From Bordetella parapertussis (GTDB taxonomy: Bacteria; Pseudomonadota; Gammaproteobacteria; Burkholderiales; SG8-39): a stretch of DNA of 64,000 nt. Shown here piece by piece: positions 52,138-61,521 of the stretch. A program made the translations under genes and the position numbers. The number at the start of each line of letters is the position of its first letter. Within the stretch, counting starts at the first letter, position 1. The notes under the pieces were generated by a model. It did not search any database and was not told the DNA's origin. It saw only the letters and a program-made list of their open reading frames with translations. Where the stretch lies: the NCBI GenBank assembly GCA_945862265.1, contig CAMAXP010000018.1, forward strand, positions 18,704 through 82,703. Direction: 5' to 3'.

Positions 52138-52147
52138 GGTCGTCTCC

Positions 52148-55093
52148 TTAGGCCTTCGCCACTTGGCAAAGCGTGGTCTTGGTTTCCTGCATCATCGTCA
52201 CCGAGTCGTACCCGTAGGTCGTCGCGGTGTTCACAGCCTCGCCGCGCACGATCGGCGCCGCGCCGTCGGGGTAGAACGCCAGCATGTCCTGCCCCTGCCA
52301 CCATCCCGAGAAGTGGAACGGGATGAAGCAGGTGTCAGCCCCGACCCGCTCGGTCACTTGCGCCTTGACCTTGATCTTCGCGCCGGAGGGCGTGCTCACC
52401 CAGACGTACTCGCCGTTGCGGATGCCCCGGTCGGCCGCAGCCTTGGGGTTGATCTCGACGAAGTTGTCCTGCTGCAGTTCGGCGAGCCACGGGTTGGAGC
52501 GCGTCTCCTCGCCGCCGCCTTCGTATTCCACCAGCCGGCCGCTCGTCAGTACCATCGGGAACTGCTTGCCGATGTCCTTGTTCTTCTGCTGGATCGACTT
52601 GAAAAGCGTCGGCAGGCGCCAGAACGCCTTCTTGTCGTCATGCGTCGGGTACTTGTCGATGAGATCGGCTCGCGGGCTGTACAGCGGCTCGCGATGTTTG
52701 GGCACCCCGTCGGGGAAGTTCCAAACCACGGCGCGTGCCTTGGCGTTGCCGAACGGATGGCAGCCGTGCACTTTCAGGACCACGCGCTGGATGCCGCCCG
52801 AAAGGTCGGTCTTCCAGTTCTTGCCCTCGGCGGCTGCCTTCTCCGCGTCGGTCAGGTCGTCCCACCATCCGAGCTTCTTCAAGAGGACGTGGTCGAATTC
52901 CGGGTAGCCCGTAGTGATATCAGCCCCCTTGGAGTGCGAGCCATCCTCGGCCAGCAGCGAAACCCCTTCGCGCTCCACGCCGAAGTTCGCGCGGAAGTTG
53001 CCGCCGCCGTCCATCACGTGCTTGGAGGTGTCGTAGAGGTTCGGCGAACCCGGGTGCTTCAGCGCCGCAGTGCCGTAGCACGGCCACGGCAGGCCGAAGT
53101 AGTCGCCGGTGAGATCGTAACCGGTCTCCTTGTCGACGCCGCCCTTGGCGCGCAGCGTCTTCACGTCGAACACATGCATGTTGCGCATGTGGGCCTTGAG
53201 GCGCTCGGGCGACTGCCCCGTGTAGCCGATGGTCCAGCAGCCTGCGTTGATTTCGCGCAGCGTGTCCTCCATCTCGGGCTCTTCCATGCCGCCCTTGCCC
53301 TTCACCAGCTTGATCGTCTGCTTGCCGTCCTTCTTGCCCACGAGCTGGTCGGCAAAGCCGAGCTTCTGCGCGAGCTGGTACATGATCATCTGGTCCGAGC
53401 GCGACTCGAACAGCGGGTCGATCACCTTCTCGCGCCACTGGATCGAGCGGTTGGACGACGTGGCGCTGCCCGAAGTCTCGAGCTGTGTGCAGGCGGGCAG
53501 CAGGTACACGCCGTCCTTTTTAACCATCGCGCTCATTGCCGCGGTGGCCGACGGGTACGGATCGATCACCACCATCAGGTCGAGGCGCTTCATCGCCTCG
53601 ACCATCTCCAGGCCGCGCGACTGGCTGTTGGGCGAATGGCCCCAGTAGATCATCGCGCGCAGATTCGAGTCCTGGTCGATGTTCTCGTTCTTCTCGAGCA
53701 CGCCGTCGATCCAGCGCGACACGGTCATGCCTGACTTGCCCATCTGCCCGGGCGCGTATTGTTTTTTGAGCCAATCAAGGTCGACGTTCCAGACCTTGGC
53801 CCAGTGGGCGAACGACCCGGGCGCGAGGCCGTAGTAGCCCGGCAGCGAATCCGGGTTCGGGCCCACGTCGGTGGCGCCCTGCACGTTGTCGTGGCCACGG
53901 AAGATGTTCGCGCCGCCACCCGTGGTGCCGATGTTGCCGAGCGCGAGCTGGAGGATGCACGACGCGCGCACGATGGCGTTGCCGATGGTGTGCTGGGTCT
54001 GGCCCATGCACCAGACGATGGTCGACGGGCGGTTCTTGGCGAAAGTCTCGGTGACGCGCTTGAGCTGCTCAGGCGAGACCCCGGTCACCTTCTCGACCTC
54101 CTCGGGGGTCCACTGCTTGACCTCCTCGCGGATCTTCTCCATGCCGTAGACGCGGTCGTTGATGTACTTCTTGTCTTCCCAGCCGTTGGCGAAAATGATG
54201 TTGAGCATGCCGAAGAGGAACGGGATGTCCGTGCCCGAGCGCAGCCGCACGAACTCGTCGGCCTTGGCCGCGGTGCGGGTGAAGCGCGGGTCGACCACGA
54301 TCATCTTCGCGCCGTTTTCCTTGGCGTGCAGCATGTGCAGCAGCGACACCGGGTGCGCCTCGGCGGCGTTCGAGCCGATGTACAGCGCGCACTTCGTGTT
54401 CTGCATGTCGTTGTAGGAGTTGGTCATCGCGCCATACCCCCACGTGTTGGCCACGCCGGCCACGGTGGTGGAGTGGCAGATGCGCGCCTGGTGGTCGGTG
54501 TTGTTGGTGCCCCAGAGGCGCGCCCACTTGCACAGCAGGTAGGCCTGCTCGTTGTTGTGCTTGGAGGAGCCGACCAGGAACAGCGCATCCGGGCCCGACT
54601 CCTTCTTGATCTGCAGCATCTTCTTCGAGATCTCGTCGAGCGCGACCTCCCACGAGATGCGCTTGTACTTGCCGTTCTCAAGCTTCATCGGGTACTTGAG
54701 GCGGTGCGAGTCGGCGGTGATGCCGTGCTCGCGGATCGAAGCACCCTTGGCGCAATGCGAACCAAGGTTGATCGGCGAATCGAACACCGGCTCGTGGCGC
54801 ACCCAGACGCCGTTCTCGACGACCGCATCGAGCGAACAGCCTACCGAGCAGTGCGTGCAGACGGTGCGCTTGATCTCGACCTTGGCGGCCGTGTCGGCGG
54901 CCTCGGCCTTGCCGAGCATGTTGAACGGCAGCTGCGTGGCGACGGCACCCGCGCCCACCGAAACGCCGGAGCGCTTGAGGAAGGTGCGGCGGTCGATCGT
55001 CTTGCCGAGCACGCCGGAGAGGCTGCGCGAAAGGCGGGACTGGGAGGCGGAGGACGCAGCAGCGCCTCCAGTGGATTTCCTGGTGAGCAGCAT
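52148..55093 (-). CDS. fdoG: Formate dehydrogenase alpha (catalytic, bis-MGD) subunit
   Basis: 981 residues. A Tat signal (DRRTFLKRSG, Arg pair 35-36) sends the folded enzyme to the periplasm. A [4Fe-4S] site uses Cys79, 82, 86 and 114 (CTHCSVGC..GSHCAKGA). The metal ligand is Cys206 in ARICHSTTVAG, next to the catalytic His207: a TGC cysteine where many relatives have selenocysteine. Later motifs MGQTQHTIG and GGANIFRGHDNVQGATDVG and a C-terminal molybdopterin dinucleotide domain are complete. Oxidises formate to CO2. Mo or W could occupy the site; both uptake systems are encoded nearby. Confidence 0.96.
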   Translation of the reverse strand: MLLTRKSTGGAAASSASQSRLSRSLSGVLGKTIDRRTFLKRSGVSVGAGAVATQLPFNMLGKAEAADTAAKVEIKRTVCTHCSVGCSLDAVVENGVWVRHEPVFDSPINLGSHCAKGASIREHGITADSHRLKYPMKLENGKYKRISWEVALDEISKKMLQIKKESGPDALFLVGSSKHNNEQAYLLCKWARLWGTNNTDHQARICHSTTVAGVANTWGYGAMTNSYNDMQNTKCALYIGSNAAEAHPVSLLHMLHAKENGAKMIVVDPRFTRTAAKADEFVRLRSGTDIPFLFGMLNIIFANGWEDKKYINDRVYGMEKIREEVKQWTPEEVEKVTGVSPEQLKRVTETFAKNRPSTIVWCMGQTQHTIGNAIVRASCILQLALGNIGTTGGGANIFRGHDNVQGATDVGPNPDSLPGYYGLAPGSFAHWAKVWNVDLDWLKKQYAPGQMGKSGMTVSRWIDGVLEKNENIDQDSNLRAMIYWGHSPNSQSRGLEMVEAMKRLDLMVVIDPYPSATAAMSAMVKKDGVYLLPACTQLETSGSATSSNRSIQWREKVIDPLFESRSDQMIMYQLAQKLGFADQLVGKKDGKQTIKLVKGKGGMEEPEMEDTLREINAGCWTIGYTGQSPERLKAHMRNMHVFDVKTLRAKGGVDKETGYDLTGDYFGLPWPCYGTAALKHPGSPNLYDTSKHVMDGGGNFRANFGVEREGVSLLAEDGSHSKGADITTGYPEFDHVLLKKLGWWDDLTDAEKAAAEGKNWKTDLSGGIQRVVLKVHGCHPFGNAKARAVVWNFPDGVPKHREPLYSPRADLIDKYPTHDDKKAFWRLPTLFKSIQQKNKDIGKQFPMVLTSGRLVEYEGGGEETRSNPWLAELQQDNFVEINPKAAADRGIRNGEYVWVSTPSGAKIKVKAQVTERVGADTCFIPFHFSGWWQGQDMLAFYPDGAAPIVRGEAVNTATTYGYDSVTMMQETKTTLCQVAKA

Positions 55094-55104
55094 GGCGTGA
55101 CTCC

Positions 55105-55308
55105 TCAGACCTTGGTGGTGCGGTAGTAGTTGTTGATGTGCTCGGAGGACGTGTAGCCCTTGGTCGAGCGCTTGCCCGAGCCCGTGTCAGCCGGCATGGC
55201 CTGCGTGGTGGTCTTGGCGGCGATGGCGGCAACGGTTGCCGCGCCGCCCGCACCGACTGCAAGGAGGAAGTTGCGCCTGTTCAGTTTGGTTGTTTTGGTT
55301 CCAGCCAT
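55105..55308 (-). CDS. Formate dehydrogenase-region small Tat-signal protein
   Basis: 67 residues from the ATG at 55308, after AAGGAGACG. NRRNFLLAVGAGGAATVAA is a twin-arginine signal; the short remainder ends YTSSEHINNYYRTTKV. This matches the small Tat target conserved at the head of formate dehydrogenase operons. It may escort or dock the alpha subunit. First gene of the reverse operon that runs through fdoG, fdoH, the lipoprotein and fdoI. Confidence 0.85.
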   Translation of the reverse strand: MAGTKTTKLNRRNFLLAVGAGGAATVAAIAAKTTTQAMPADTGSGKRSTKGYTSSEHINNYYRTTKV

Positions 55309-55353
55309 CTTCGTCTCCTTAGCGTGCACCATTCGGTATCCATGGTTCCTGTG

Positions 55354-55375
55354 ACATATGCATGAGCCTACATAT
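55354..55375. promoter_or_regulatory. Direct repeat in the formate dehydrogenase promoter region
   Basis: ACATAT at 55354-55359 and again at 55370-55375, spacing 16 bases, in the 208-base divergent region between the Tat-protein start and the regulator gene. Candidate binding site for the adjacent regulator or RNA polymerase elements. Tentative. Confidence 0.3.
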
Positions 55376-55459
55376 CCGCTGGATTCTAGAGCATTCCCGA
55401 TCCGATGCAATGTTCTTGAAAGGTTTTTCTGCGCCTGCGCGGCGTGAGAAAATGAGTGC

Positions 55460-55474
55460 ATCGGGCATCCCGAT
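55460..55474. promoter_or_regulatory. Palindrome upstream of the formate dehydrogenase regulator gene
   Basis: ATCGGG-CAT-CCCGAT, flanked by an outer GTGCA (55457) / TGCAC (55486) pair. It lies 43 bases before the regulator start and could be an autoregulatory operator or an RNA hairpin in its leader. Confidence 0.4.
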
Positions 55475-55516
55475 AGTTGCTGCATTGCACAAACCCACTT
55501 CAGTGAGACGGCACGC

Positions 55517-56647
55517 GTGATCAAGGTCAACCTGCAATACGAATGGACCCCCGCCCCGGGCCGCTCACAGGCGCTCGACGCCACCCTGTTCCGGGTGCTG
55601 CATGCCGTGGCTGACTGCGGCTCGCTGGCCGAGGCTGCGCGCCGGCTGGGCGTGTCCTACCGGCATGCGTGGGGGCTCGTCGGCAAGTGGGACAAGGTCT
55701 TCGGTCGCCCGGTGATCGAATTGCGCCAGGGCCATGGCGCGCAACTCACTGCGTTCGGCCGCAAGCTCCTGTGGTCCGAGGAACTCGTGCAGGCGCGCAT
55801 TTCGCACGAACTGGAAAACGTGCGCCGCGAGATCGAGCACGCCCTGCTCGAGGACGGCGGCGGGCTCCGGCTCTCGCTGGCGGCCAGCCACGACATGGCG
55901 CTGGCCGCGCTGCGCGACCGGCTCGCCCAAGCCGACGGCCTCAAGCTCGACCTCCGGTTCGAAGGCAGCCTGGAATGCCTTGGCGCGCTGGCGAAGAACC
56001 AGTGCGTCCTCGCAGGCTTCCACCTCGCCGAAGGGCTCGACGAGGCGGGCATCGCCGCGTTCCGGCGCTACCTGAAGCCCGGCACCCACACGCTCATCGG
56101 CGTGGCCACGCGGACCCAGGGCCTGATGGTCGCGCGCGGCAATCCCGTGCAGATCTCGAGCCTCGCGGACCTGACCCGTCCGGGCGTGCGCATCGTCAAT
56201 CGCCAGCGTGGTTCCGGCAGTCGCGTGGAGTTCGACCAGTTGCTGTCCGGCGCGGGCATCCCGGCCGAGTCGATCGAGGGATATCTCAACGAGGAGTTCA
56301 CCCACCTCGCAGTCGCGGCCACGGTGGCCGGGGGACGGGCCGAGGCTGGCTACGGCATCCGCGCCGCTGCGGCGGAATACGGCCTCGATTTCATCCCGCT
56401 GCTGACCGAGCGCTACTACCTTGCCTGCCGCAAGGACCTGTTAGGCGAGCCCGCCGTTGCGCAGTTCATCTCGCTGCTCGGCAGCGCGGAGTTCGGCGCA
56501 ATCCTGGCAGCGCTGGCGGGGTACGGCTCGGGGATCACCGGGCGACCCTTCTCGGTGGAGGAAGCCCTGCCGAAACCTCACTGCATCTCGAAGGCCGTGC
56601 GCTCCAACTCGAAAAAGGCACGGGCAAAGCGCGCCACCGCCTTGTAG
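55517..56647 (+). CDS. HTH regulator with periplasmic-binding-protein-like sensor domain (ModE-type HTH)
   Basis: 376 residues, GTG start. The N-terminal winged helix (LHAVADCGSLAEAARRLGVS, YRHAWGLVGKWDKVFGRPVI) resembles ModE/LysR DNA-binding domains. From about residue 110 a PBP-like domain follows, with SLAASHDMALAALRDRLA, FEGSLECLGALAKNQC and RQRGSGSRVEFDQLL, the type also found with MoeA-like proteins. It probably senses molybdate, tungstate or a pterin and controls the divergent formate dehydrogenase genes. Ends 70 bases inside the torD-like gene, tail-to-tail. Confidence 0.82.
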   Translation: MIKVNLQYEWTPAPGRSQALDATLFRVLHAVADCGSLAEAARRLGVSYRHAWGLVGKWDKVFGRPVIELRQGHGAQLTAFGRKLLWSEELVQARISHELENVRREIEHALLEDGGGLRLSLAASHDMALAALRDRLAQADGLKLDLRFEGSLECLGALAKNQCVLAGFHLAEGLDEAGIAAFRRYLKPGTHTLIGVATRTQGLMVARGNPVQISSLADLTRPGVRIVNRQRGSGSRVEFDQLLSGAGIPAESIEGYLNEEFTHLAVAATVAGGRAEAGYGIRAAAAEYGLDFIPLLTERYYLACRKDLLGEPAVAQFISLLGSAEFGAILAALAGYGSGITGRPFSVEEALPKPHCISKAVRSNSKKARAKRATAL

Positions 56648-57195
56648 AAGTTAGCGCTTTCCGCCGCGAGCAGTGCATCGCAAAACCGCACCGTTCCCGG
56701 GTAGAGGAACCGGTGATAGCACTCCCGCTGGTCTTCGATGCCGGCCTGCTGGACCGAGATCAGGTGGCGCATCAACTCGCACAGCGCCGCCACGTGGTCC
56801 TCGGGTTCGGTCACTGAGTCCTTCCGGCCCAGGCCCCGTGCCGCCAGGTACGCGCGCAGTTCCACCAGCAGGCTTTCCGGACCGGTTTTCTCTGCATAGG
56901 CACCAACGTACGGCGGCACCGGCGCCTTGCCGACGCCGATCAGCAGGCTGTCGTACTCGTCCTGCACGGCCTCCTCGTCGACCGCGGCGCAGGCGCGCTG
57001 CAGCGCGCCCCACGCTTCGGCCAGCGCGACCGAGTCGTCCTCGCCGACGATCTCATCGGCCTCGGCGAGGGCCTGCAGCAGCCCGGCGTCGGGCGGCGCA
57101 TAAAACAGCGTCGCGATGAGCGCATACAGGTCGGCGCGCGCCCGGTCTTCGGGCGCGTCGGGTGCGTGGAACTGGATCGGCTGGGCAGTGGTCAT
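56578..57195 (-). CDS. TorD/DmsD family molybdoenzyme chaperone
   Basis: 205 residues, all-helical. ARADLYALIATLFYAPPDAG, QDEYDSLLIGVGKAPVPPYVG and the HVAALCELMRHLIS region match TorD-like chaperones, which hold the Tat-signal protein until its cofactor is inserted. The client is presumably FdoG. The ATG overlaps the polyferredoxin stop (ATGA). Its 3' end overlaps the regulator gene by 70 bases. Confidence 0.85.
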   Translation of the reverse strand: MTTAQPIQFHAPDAPEDRARADLYALIATLFYAPPDAGLLQALAEADEIVGEDDSVALAEAWGALQRACAAVDEEAVQDEYDSLLIGVGKAPVPPYVGAYAEKTGPESLLVELRAYLAARGLGRKDSVTEPEDHVAALCELMRHLISVQQAGIEDQRECYHRFLYPGTVRFCDALLAAESANFYKAVARFARAFFELERTAFEMQ

Positions 57196-59282
57196 GGGGC
57201 TTTAGGCACGTTGAGGATGGAGGGCTCGTCGGTGGATTCCATCATGTCGACCACGCGGCAGTCGGCGCACATCTGGAGTCGCCGGATCGCGCCGCCCCCG
57301 GCGAACATCGAGTGGGCGGTGAGCCGCCCCATCATCGCATCGATCATCTGCTTCGTCCCGAAAGGCGTCGCACAGCGCACGCAATTGAAAGGCGTGGCCT
57401 CGTTGAGCGTGACCGCCTCCTTCGCCTGCGCAGTAAGCAGGAGTCGCGGCTGCAGCGTGATGGCCTTTTCCGGGCAGGTGTTGGCGCACAGGCCGCACTG
57501 CACGCAGTTGCGCTCGATGAAGCGCAGCATCGGCGTCTCGGGCGAATCGAGCAATGCGGCCTCCGGGCAGGCCCCGATGCAGGCCTTGCACAGGGTGCAG
57601 GTGTCCTTGTTGACGGCGATGCTGCCGAACGGCGCGCCTGCACCCAGCGGGATCTCTTCCTTCGGGGAAGGCGCGTGCTTCGCCAGGTGATCGATCGCGA
57701 AGTCGAGCGTGGTGCGCTTCTCGGCGGAGAGGTTGAAGGTCGCGGGCTTTGCGACGCCGGCCGCAGGAGCAAGCCCCCAGAGGGCAGCCTCAAGCGACTT
57801 TGAATCATCGGCCACGACCAGTTCGAAGTGCTTGCCGGCATAGCCAAGGGCCGTCAGCACCGTCTGCGCAATCCCCATCTGTGCACGGATCGCCTCGACG
57901 TAGGCCTCAGGCTCGTCCCCGTTCGACACGACCGCCACTTGGCTCGCGCCATAGGCAAGCGCTCCCAGCCACACGTCCATGCCGACCGAGGCGACATGGA
58001 ACAGCTCCATGGGAATGAGTCGTGCAGGCAGTCCCTTGCCACGCCGACCCAGCGACCGCACCAAGGCGCGCCCCTCCCCGGCGTTGTGGAAAACAATGCA
58101 CGCATCCTTCCCGCCCGCTTCGCGATAGGCGCCGAGCACGGCCTTGAGTCGCGCCCCGGTATCCGGCACGCGCGGGTAAGCGTATGTCATGGCCCCCGAG
58201 GGACAGACCGTGGAGCACCCCCCGCACCCGGCACACAGGTGCGGCTCGACCTTCACGTGGTCGCCGTCGCTCGTGATCGCGCCGGTCGAGCAGACGTCAA
58301 TGCACTTGGTGCACCCGGTCTTGCCGGAGCGCCCGTGCGCGCAGATGCGTTCCTTGTATGCAAAGAACTTGGGCTTCTCGAACTCGCCGACCAGCTGCGG
58401 CAGCTTCTGCGCAGCCAGGGCCTGCTCCAGCGGATCTGCGCCCGGTGCGAGGTAGCCCTGCGGCAGGTCCGGCGTCTTCAGCACGGGCTCGCGCGAGAGG
58501 TCGAGCACCAGGTCGAATTTCTCGCTGCGCTTCGTGTCGCCGCGGTTGAAGTCGATCGCGCCGATTGCGCCGCAGGCCTTCACGCACGCCCGGTGGCCTG
58601 TGCATTTCTCCGCGTCCACCTGGTAGGTGAAATCGATTGCGCCTTCCGGGCAGGCGTTCACGCAGGCGTTGCACCGGGTGCATACCTCGAGGTCGATCGG
58701 GTTGGCCTGTGTCCACTCGACATCGAACGCGCCGAGGTACCCCGAAACTTTATTCACCGTCCCCGACCAGACCGGGTATTTCCGCTCGGCGGGCAGGTCG
58801 CCCCCGCGTGCGGTGGTCAGCAGCACACCCACGTCGAGCTCGACAGAGAGCCGGTCCGCCCACGCCACGGCCGCCTCGGCCGGGCCGATGATGAGCAGGC
58901 TGCCGTCGCTCTTGTAGCCCACCGTCGGGACGGGCTCCGGGTCAGGCATTGCAGCCAGCGCGAGCAGCGCCATGATCTTCGGGGTTGCCGCGCCGGCCTC
59001 GGCCGACCAGCCGGCGTTCTCGCGGATGTTCAGGAAAGACAGTTCGCCCTTGGCCCCCGCCGCCTGCGCAAGCTCCGCGAAGAGCGGCGCCTCCTGCGTG
59101 CAGGCCACCAGCACTTCCGGGTCGCGCAGCGCGTCGTGGAACGCGCCGACTTCCTTGCGGCACAGCTCGCTGTGGATGGTGACCGGGACCTTCGACTTCA
59201 GCGCGGCCGCCAGCGCCTTCGCATCCAGCGGCATCGTCCGGTTGCAGTTGCAGAGCTTGATGGTCTTGTCTTGGAGCGCCAC
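57192..59282 (-). CDS. Polyferredoxin with six [4Fe-4S] motifs (formate dehydrogenase-associated)
   Basis: 696 residues. Six ferredoxin-type motifs: CTRCNACVNACP, CTGHRACVKAC, CTKCIDVC, CAGCGGCSTVCP, CTLCKACIGACP, CVQCGLCANTCP; a last CVRC..CADC pair may bind another metal. The N-terminus (IKLCNCNRTMPL) and middle (LIPMELFHVASVGMDVWLGA) recall HdrA and MvhD-like electron-transfer modules. Cytoplasmic. Conserved beside formate dehydrogenase in Burkholderiales, where its electron partner is unknown. Three bases from the DUF3306 gene. Confidence 0.85.
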   Translation of the reverse strand: MALQDKTIKLCNCNRTMPLDAKALAAALKSKVPVTIHSELCRKEVGAFHDALRDPEVLVACTQEAPLFAELAQAAGAKGELSFLNIRENAGWSAEAGAATPKIMALLALAAMPDPEPVPTVGYKSDGSLLIIGPAEAAVAWADRLSVELDVGVLLTTARGGDLPAERKYPVWSGTVNKVSGYLGAFDVEWTQANPIDLEVCTRCNACVNACPEGAIDFTYQVDAEKCTGHRACVKACGAIGAIDFNRGDTKRSEKFDLVLDLSREPVLKTPDLPQGYLAPGADPLEQALAAQKLPQLVGEFEKPKFFAYKERICAHGRSGKTGCTKCIDVCSTGAITSDGDHVKVEPHLCAGCGGCSTVCPSGAMTYAYPRVPDTGARLKAVLGAYREAGGKDACIVFHNAGEGRALVRSLGRRGKGLPARLIPMELFHVASVGMDVWLGALAYGASQVAVVSNGDEPEAYVEAIRAQMGIAQTVLTALGYAGKHFELVVADDSKSLEAALWGLAPAAGVAKPATFNLSAEKRTTLDFAIDHLAKHAPSPKEEIPLGAGAPFGSIAVNKDTCTLCKACIGACPEAALLDSPETPMLRFIERNCVQCGLCANTCPEKAITLQPRLLLTAQAKEAVTLNEATPFNCVRCATPFGTKQMIDAMMGRLTAHSMFAGGGAIRRLQMCADCRVVDMMESTDEPSILNVPKAP

Positions 59283-59285
59283 GCG

Positions 59286-59873
59286 TCAGGCCTTCTGGTC
59301 TGGGACATCAGTTACATAGGGATGCGGCGGTTCGGACGGATAGGCATCCGCAGGGGGCAGGCTGGCCTCGATCGTTGCCTTGGCCTCCGCATCGGCCTTG
59401 GCTTCAGCGGCCGCTGCAGCTTCAGCGGCCGCTGCAGCTTCCGCGGCGGCCTCCGCATCTGCCTTGTCCGCCGCCGCCCTCTCCTCGTCGCTCCAGACAT
59501 GCTGGCGCGCCTGGTAGAGGGTCTTCATCATCGATTCCGGGATCGGGTCGGGCACGCCATAGTCCTCGATATAGGTGTCGAGACCGTCCATGACGTTGAA
59601 CTGCGGATCCTTGAAAAGCTGCTTCATCGCCGCCTGCTTGATCCCGGGGTCGACCTCCGGGCGCATGAACGGCTTGAAATCGGACTCCGGCGTGAGGCTT
59701 TCCACCGGGGGCAGCGGCTCGAGCGCAGGCGCGGACGGCGCCCCGGCCGCTGGCGTCGCTTCAGGCGACGCGGCTGGCACCTCCGGCGACGCAGGCGTCT
59801 CGGCCACCTCCTCCCGCTCGAGCTTGCGCCGCGACCAGCGCGAAATAAACCCCGTGACGTCGTCGGCGTTCAT
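59286..59873 (-). CDS. DUF3306 protein
   Basis: 195 residues. DVTGFISRWSRRKLEREEV at the start and FKPFMRPEVDPGIKQAAMKQ, LFKDPQFNVMDGLDTYIEDY in the middle are the DUF3306 core. Proline/alanine-rich linker before it, and an Ala/Glu helical tract (EAAAAAEAAAAAEAKADAEA) after it that is encoded by tandem repeats. Found with formate dehydrogenase clusters; role in assembly or electron transfer not known. ATG overlaps the DUF3305 stop. Confidence 0.85.
   Translation of the reverse strand: MNADDVTGFISRWSRRKLEREEVAETPASPEVPAASPEATPAAGAPSAPALEPLPPVESLTPESDFKPFMRPEVDPGIKQAAMKQLFKDPQFNVMDGLDTYIEDYGVPDPIPESMMKTLYQARQHVWSDEERAAADKADAEAAAEAAAAAEAAAAAEAKADAEAKATIEASLPPADAYPSEPPHPYVTDVPDQKA
59403..59456. 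repeat. 18-base tandem repeat coding the Ala/Glu helix of DUF3306
   Basis: TTCAGCGGCCGCTGCAGC occurs twice exactly (59403-59420, 59421-59438), then a diverged third unit (59439-59456). It encodes the reverse-strand pattern AAAAEA and is likely to vary in copy number between strains. Confidence 0.75.
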
Positions 59874-60349
59874 GACGGCTTGCCCACACGGTCCTTGGGA
59901 CTCAGGAAGGATTTCGGCCGGTTGCGCTTCTTCTGCTCCGGCCGGTAGTTCTCTTCAACGTAACCGCCCACCCAGGCCATCAGTTCCGCCGGCATGTCCA
60001 CCGTGTCCACCTGCTCGCCCCCGTCCATCAGGCGGCCGGCCTCGTTGTAGCTCAGGGTCACGAATTTCGGCACCGCAAGACCCTCCTCCATCCGCCACAT
60101 GACAAAGACGCGCGGCTGGTCAGAGGACACGTTGAGGTAGTAGCCCTCGGCTTCATCGCGAAAGAGCTTCAGCTCGAATCCCGGATGCAGCCATTGGGTC
60201 ACGCCACCCTCATCGACCAGCAGGCTCGGCGCGCCGGCTCCCGCATGGTTGACGATGACGCCGACAGGATCCCAGGCCTCGCTCTGCCAGCGGTTCTGCA
60301 AAGCCCTGCGCTGCATCACCACGGCAATGGGAATCGACGGTTCGTTCAT
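59870..60349 (-). CDS. DUF3305 protein
   Basis: 159 residues from the ATG at 60349; a TTG three codons earlier is possible. [20 protein letters not shown] and a [20 protein letters not shown] core, then [20 protein letters not shown], match DUF3305. Always paired with DUF3306 near formate dehydrogenase. Function unknown; cytoplasmic. First gene of the reverse unit DUF3305-DUF3306-polyferredoxin-torD. Its start is 82 bases from the divergent moaA start. Confidence 0.85.
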   Translation of the reverse strand: MNEPSIPIAVVMQRRALQNRWQSEAWDPVGVIVNHAGAGAPSLLVDEGGVTQWLHPGFELKLFRDEAEGYYLNVSSDQPRVFVMWRMEEGLAVPKFVTLSYNEAGRLMDGGEQVDTVDMPAELMAWVGGYVEENYRPEQKKRNRPKSFLSPKDRVGKPS

Positions 60350-60430
60350 GCGGCGCAATATAACCTACTTGGATCCGGCGGGATGCGTCCCTCTGCTATG
60401 ATCGCAACCCTCCTGAACCCCAGTAACACC

Positions 60431-61507
60431 ATGCCGGAAAAGGTTATTCCGATCCGCCCTGCGGGGTCCTTCGTCCCCGCGCAGAAAGCGCCCCGCCATG
60501 CCGGCGGCGCGTTTGCGGACACGCTCGGCCGCCAGCTTCGCGACCTGCGCATTTCGGTGACGGACCGCTGCAACTTCCGCTGCGTGTACTGCATGCCGCG
60601 CGATGTATTCGACGAGAACTACACCTTCCTGCCGCAGTCTTCGCTGCTCTCGTTCGAGGAGATCACCAAGATCGCCCGCGTGTTCGTGGGCCTCGGCGTC
60701 GAGAAGATCCGCCTCACCGGCGGCGAGCCGCTCGTGCGCCGCGACCTCGAGCGCCTGATCGCCATGCTCTCCGAGTTGAACGTGGACCTGACCCTCACCA
60801 CCAACGGGTCGCTGCTCGCGAAGAAGGCCAAGGCCCTCAAGGCCGCGGGCCTGAAGCGCATCACCGTCAGCCTGGACTCGCTCGACGACGCCACCTTCAA
60901 GGCGATGAACGACGCCGACTTCCCGGTGGCCAAGGTGCTCGAAGGCATCGACGCGGCCGCGGCCGCGGGCCTCGCCCCGGTCAAGGTCAACATGGTCGTC
61001 AAGCGCGGCGTCAACGACACGCATGTCCTGGACATGGCGCGACACTTCCGCGGCACCGGGCACATCGTGCGCTTCATCGAATTCATGGACGTGGGCAGCA
61101 CCAACGGCTGGCGCATGGACGACGTGATCCCGTCGGCCGAGATCGTGCGCATGATTTCCGCCGAGTTCCCGCTGGTGCAGGCCGATCCCGACTACCGTGG
61201 CGAAGTCGCCGAACGCTGGCGCTACGCTGACGGCGGCGGCGAGATCGGGGTCATCTCCTCGGTGACCCAGGCTTTCTGCCGCGACTGCAACCGCCTGCGC
61301 CTGTCGACCGAAGGCTCGATGTACACCTGCCTCTTCGGCCAGACCGGCCACGACCTGCGCACGCTGCTGCGCAACGGCGCCTCCGAGGACGACCTGCGCG
61401 ACGAGATCGTCGCGGTGTGGCGCGCCCGGGGCGACCGGTATTCTGAAGTCCGCACCGCGGAGACCGCACGCGCCTCCAAGGTCGAGATGTCGTACATCGG
61501 CGGGTAG
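60431..61507 (+). CDS. moaA: GTP 3',8-cyclase MoaA
   Basis: 358 residues from the ATG at 60431; another ATG at 60398 is in frame, and neither has a good ribosome site. Radical SAM cluster Cys47, 51, 54 in [15 protein letters not shown]; the second C-terminal cluster region [14 protein letters not shown] with a later Cys in YTCLFG; SAM motif [12 protein letters not shown]; and the essential C-terminal Gly-Gly (SYIGG). First step of molybdopterin synthesis. Fourteen bases before fdhD, so co-transcribed. moaC is not in the window. Confidence 0.96.
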   Translation: MPEKVIPIRPAGSFVPAQKAPRHAGGAFADTLGRQLRDLRISVTDRCNFRCVYCMPRDVFDENYTFLPQSSLLSFEEITKIARVFVGLGVEKIRLTGGEPLVRRDLERLIAMLSELNVDLTLTTNGSLLAKKAKALKAAGLKRITVSLDSLDDATFKAMNDADFPVAKVLEGIDAAAAAGLAPVKVNMVVKRGVNDTHVLDMARHFRGTGHIVRFIEFMDVGSTNGWRMDDVIPSAEIVRMISAEFPLVQADPDYRGEVAERWRYADGGGEIGVISSVTQAFCRDCNRLRLSTEGSMYTCLFGQTGHDLRTLLRNGASEDDLRDEIVAVWRARGDRYSEVRTAETARASKVEMSYIGG

Positions 61508-61521
61508 CACCGGTCCCGGCC

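Noticed and set aside
52148..55093. Selenocysteine in the formate dehydrogenase catalytic subunit
   Set aside because: The ligand codon is TGC (cysteine 206), and no in-frame TGA occurs in the gene.
55460..55490. ModE box in the formate dehydrogenase promoter region
   Set aside because: The dyads seen there do not match the TATAT-rich E. coli ModE site, so only a generic operator is claimed.
57828..59948. 706-codon forward open frame
   Set aside because: Antisense to the polyferredoxin and DUF3306 genes; no recognisable motif.
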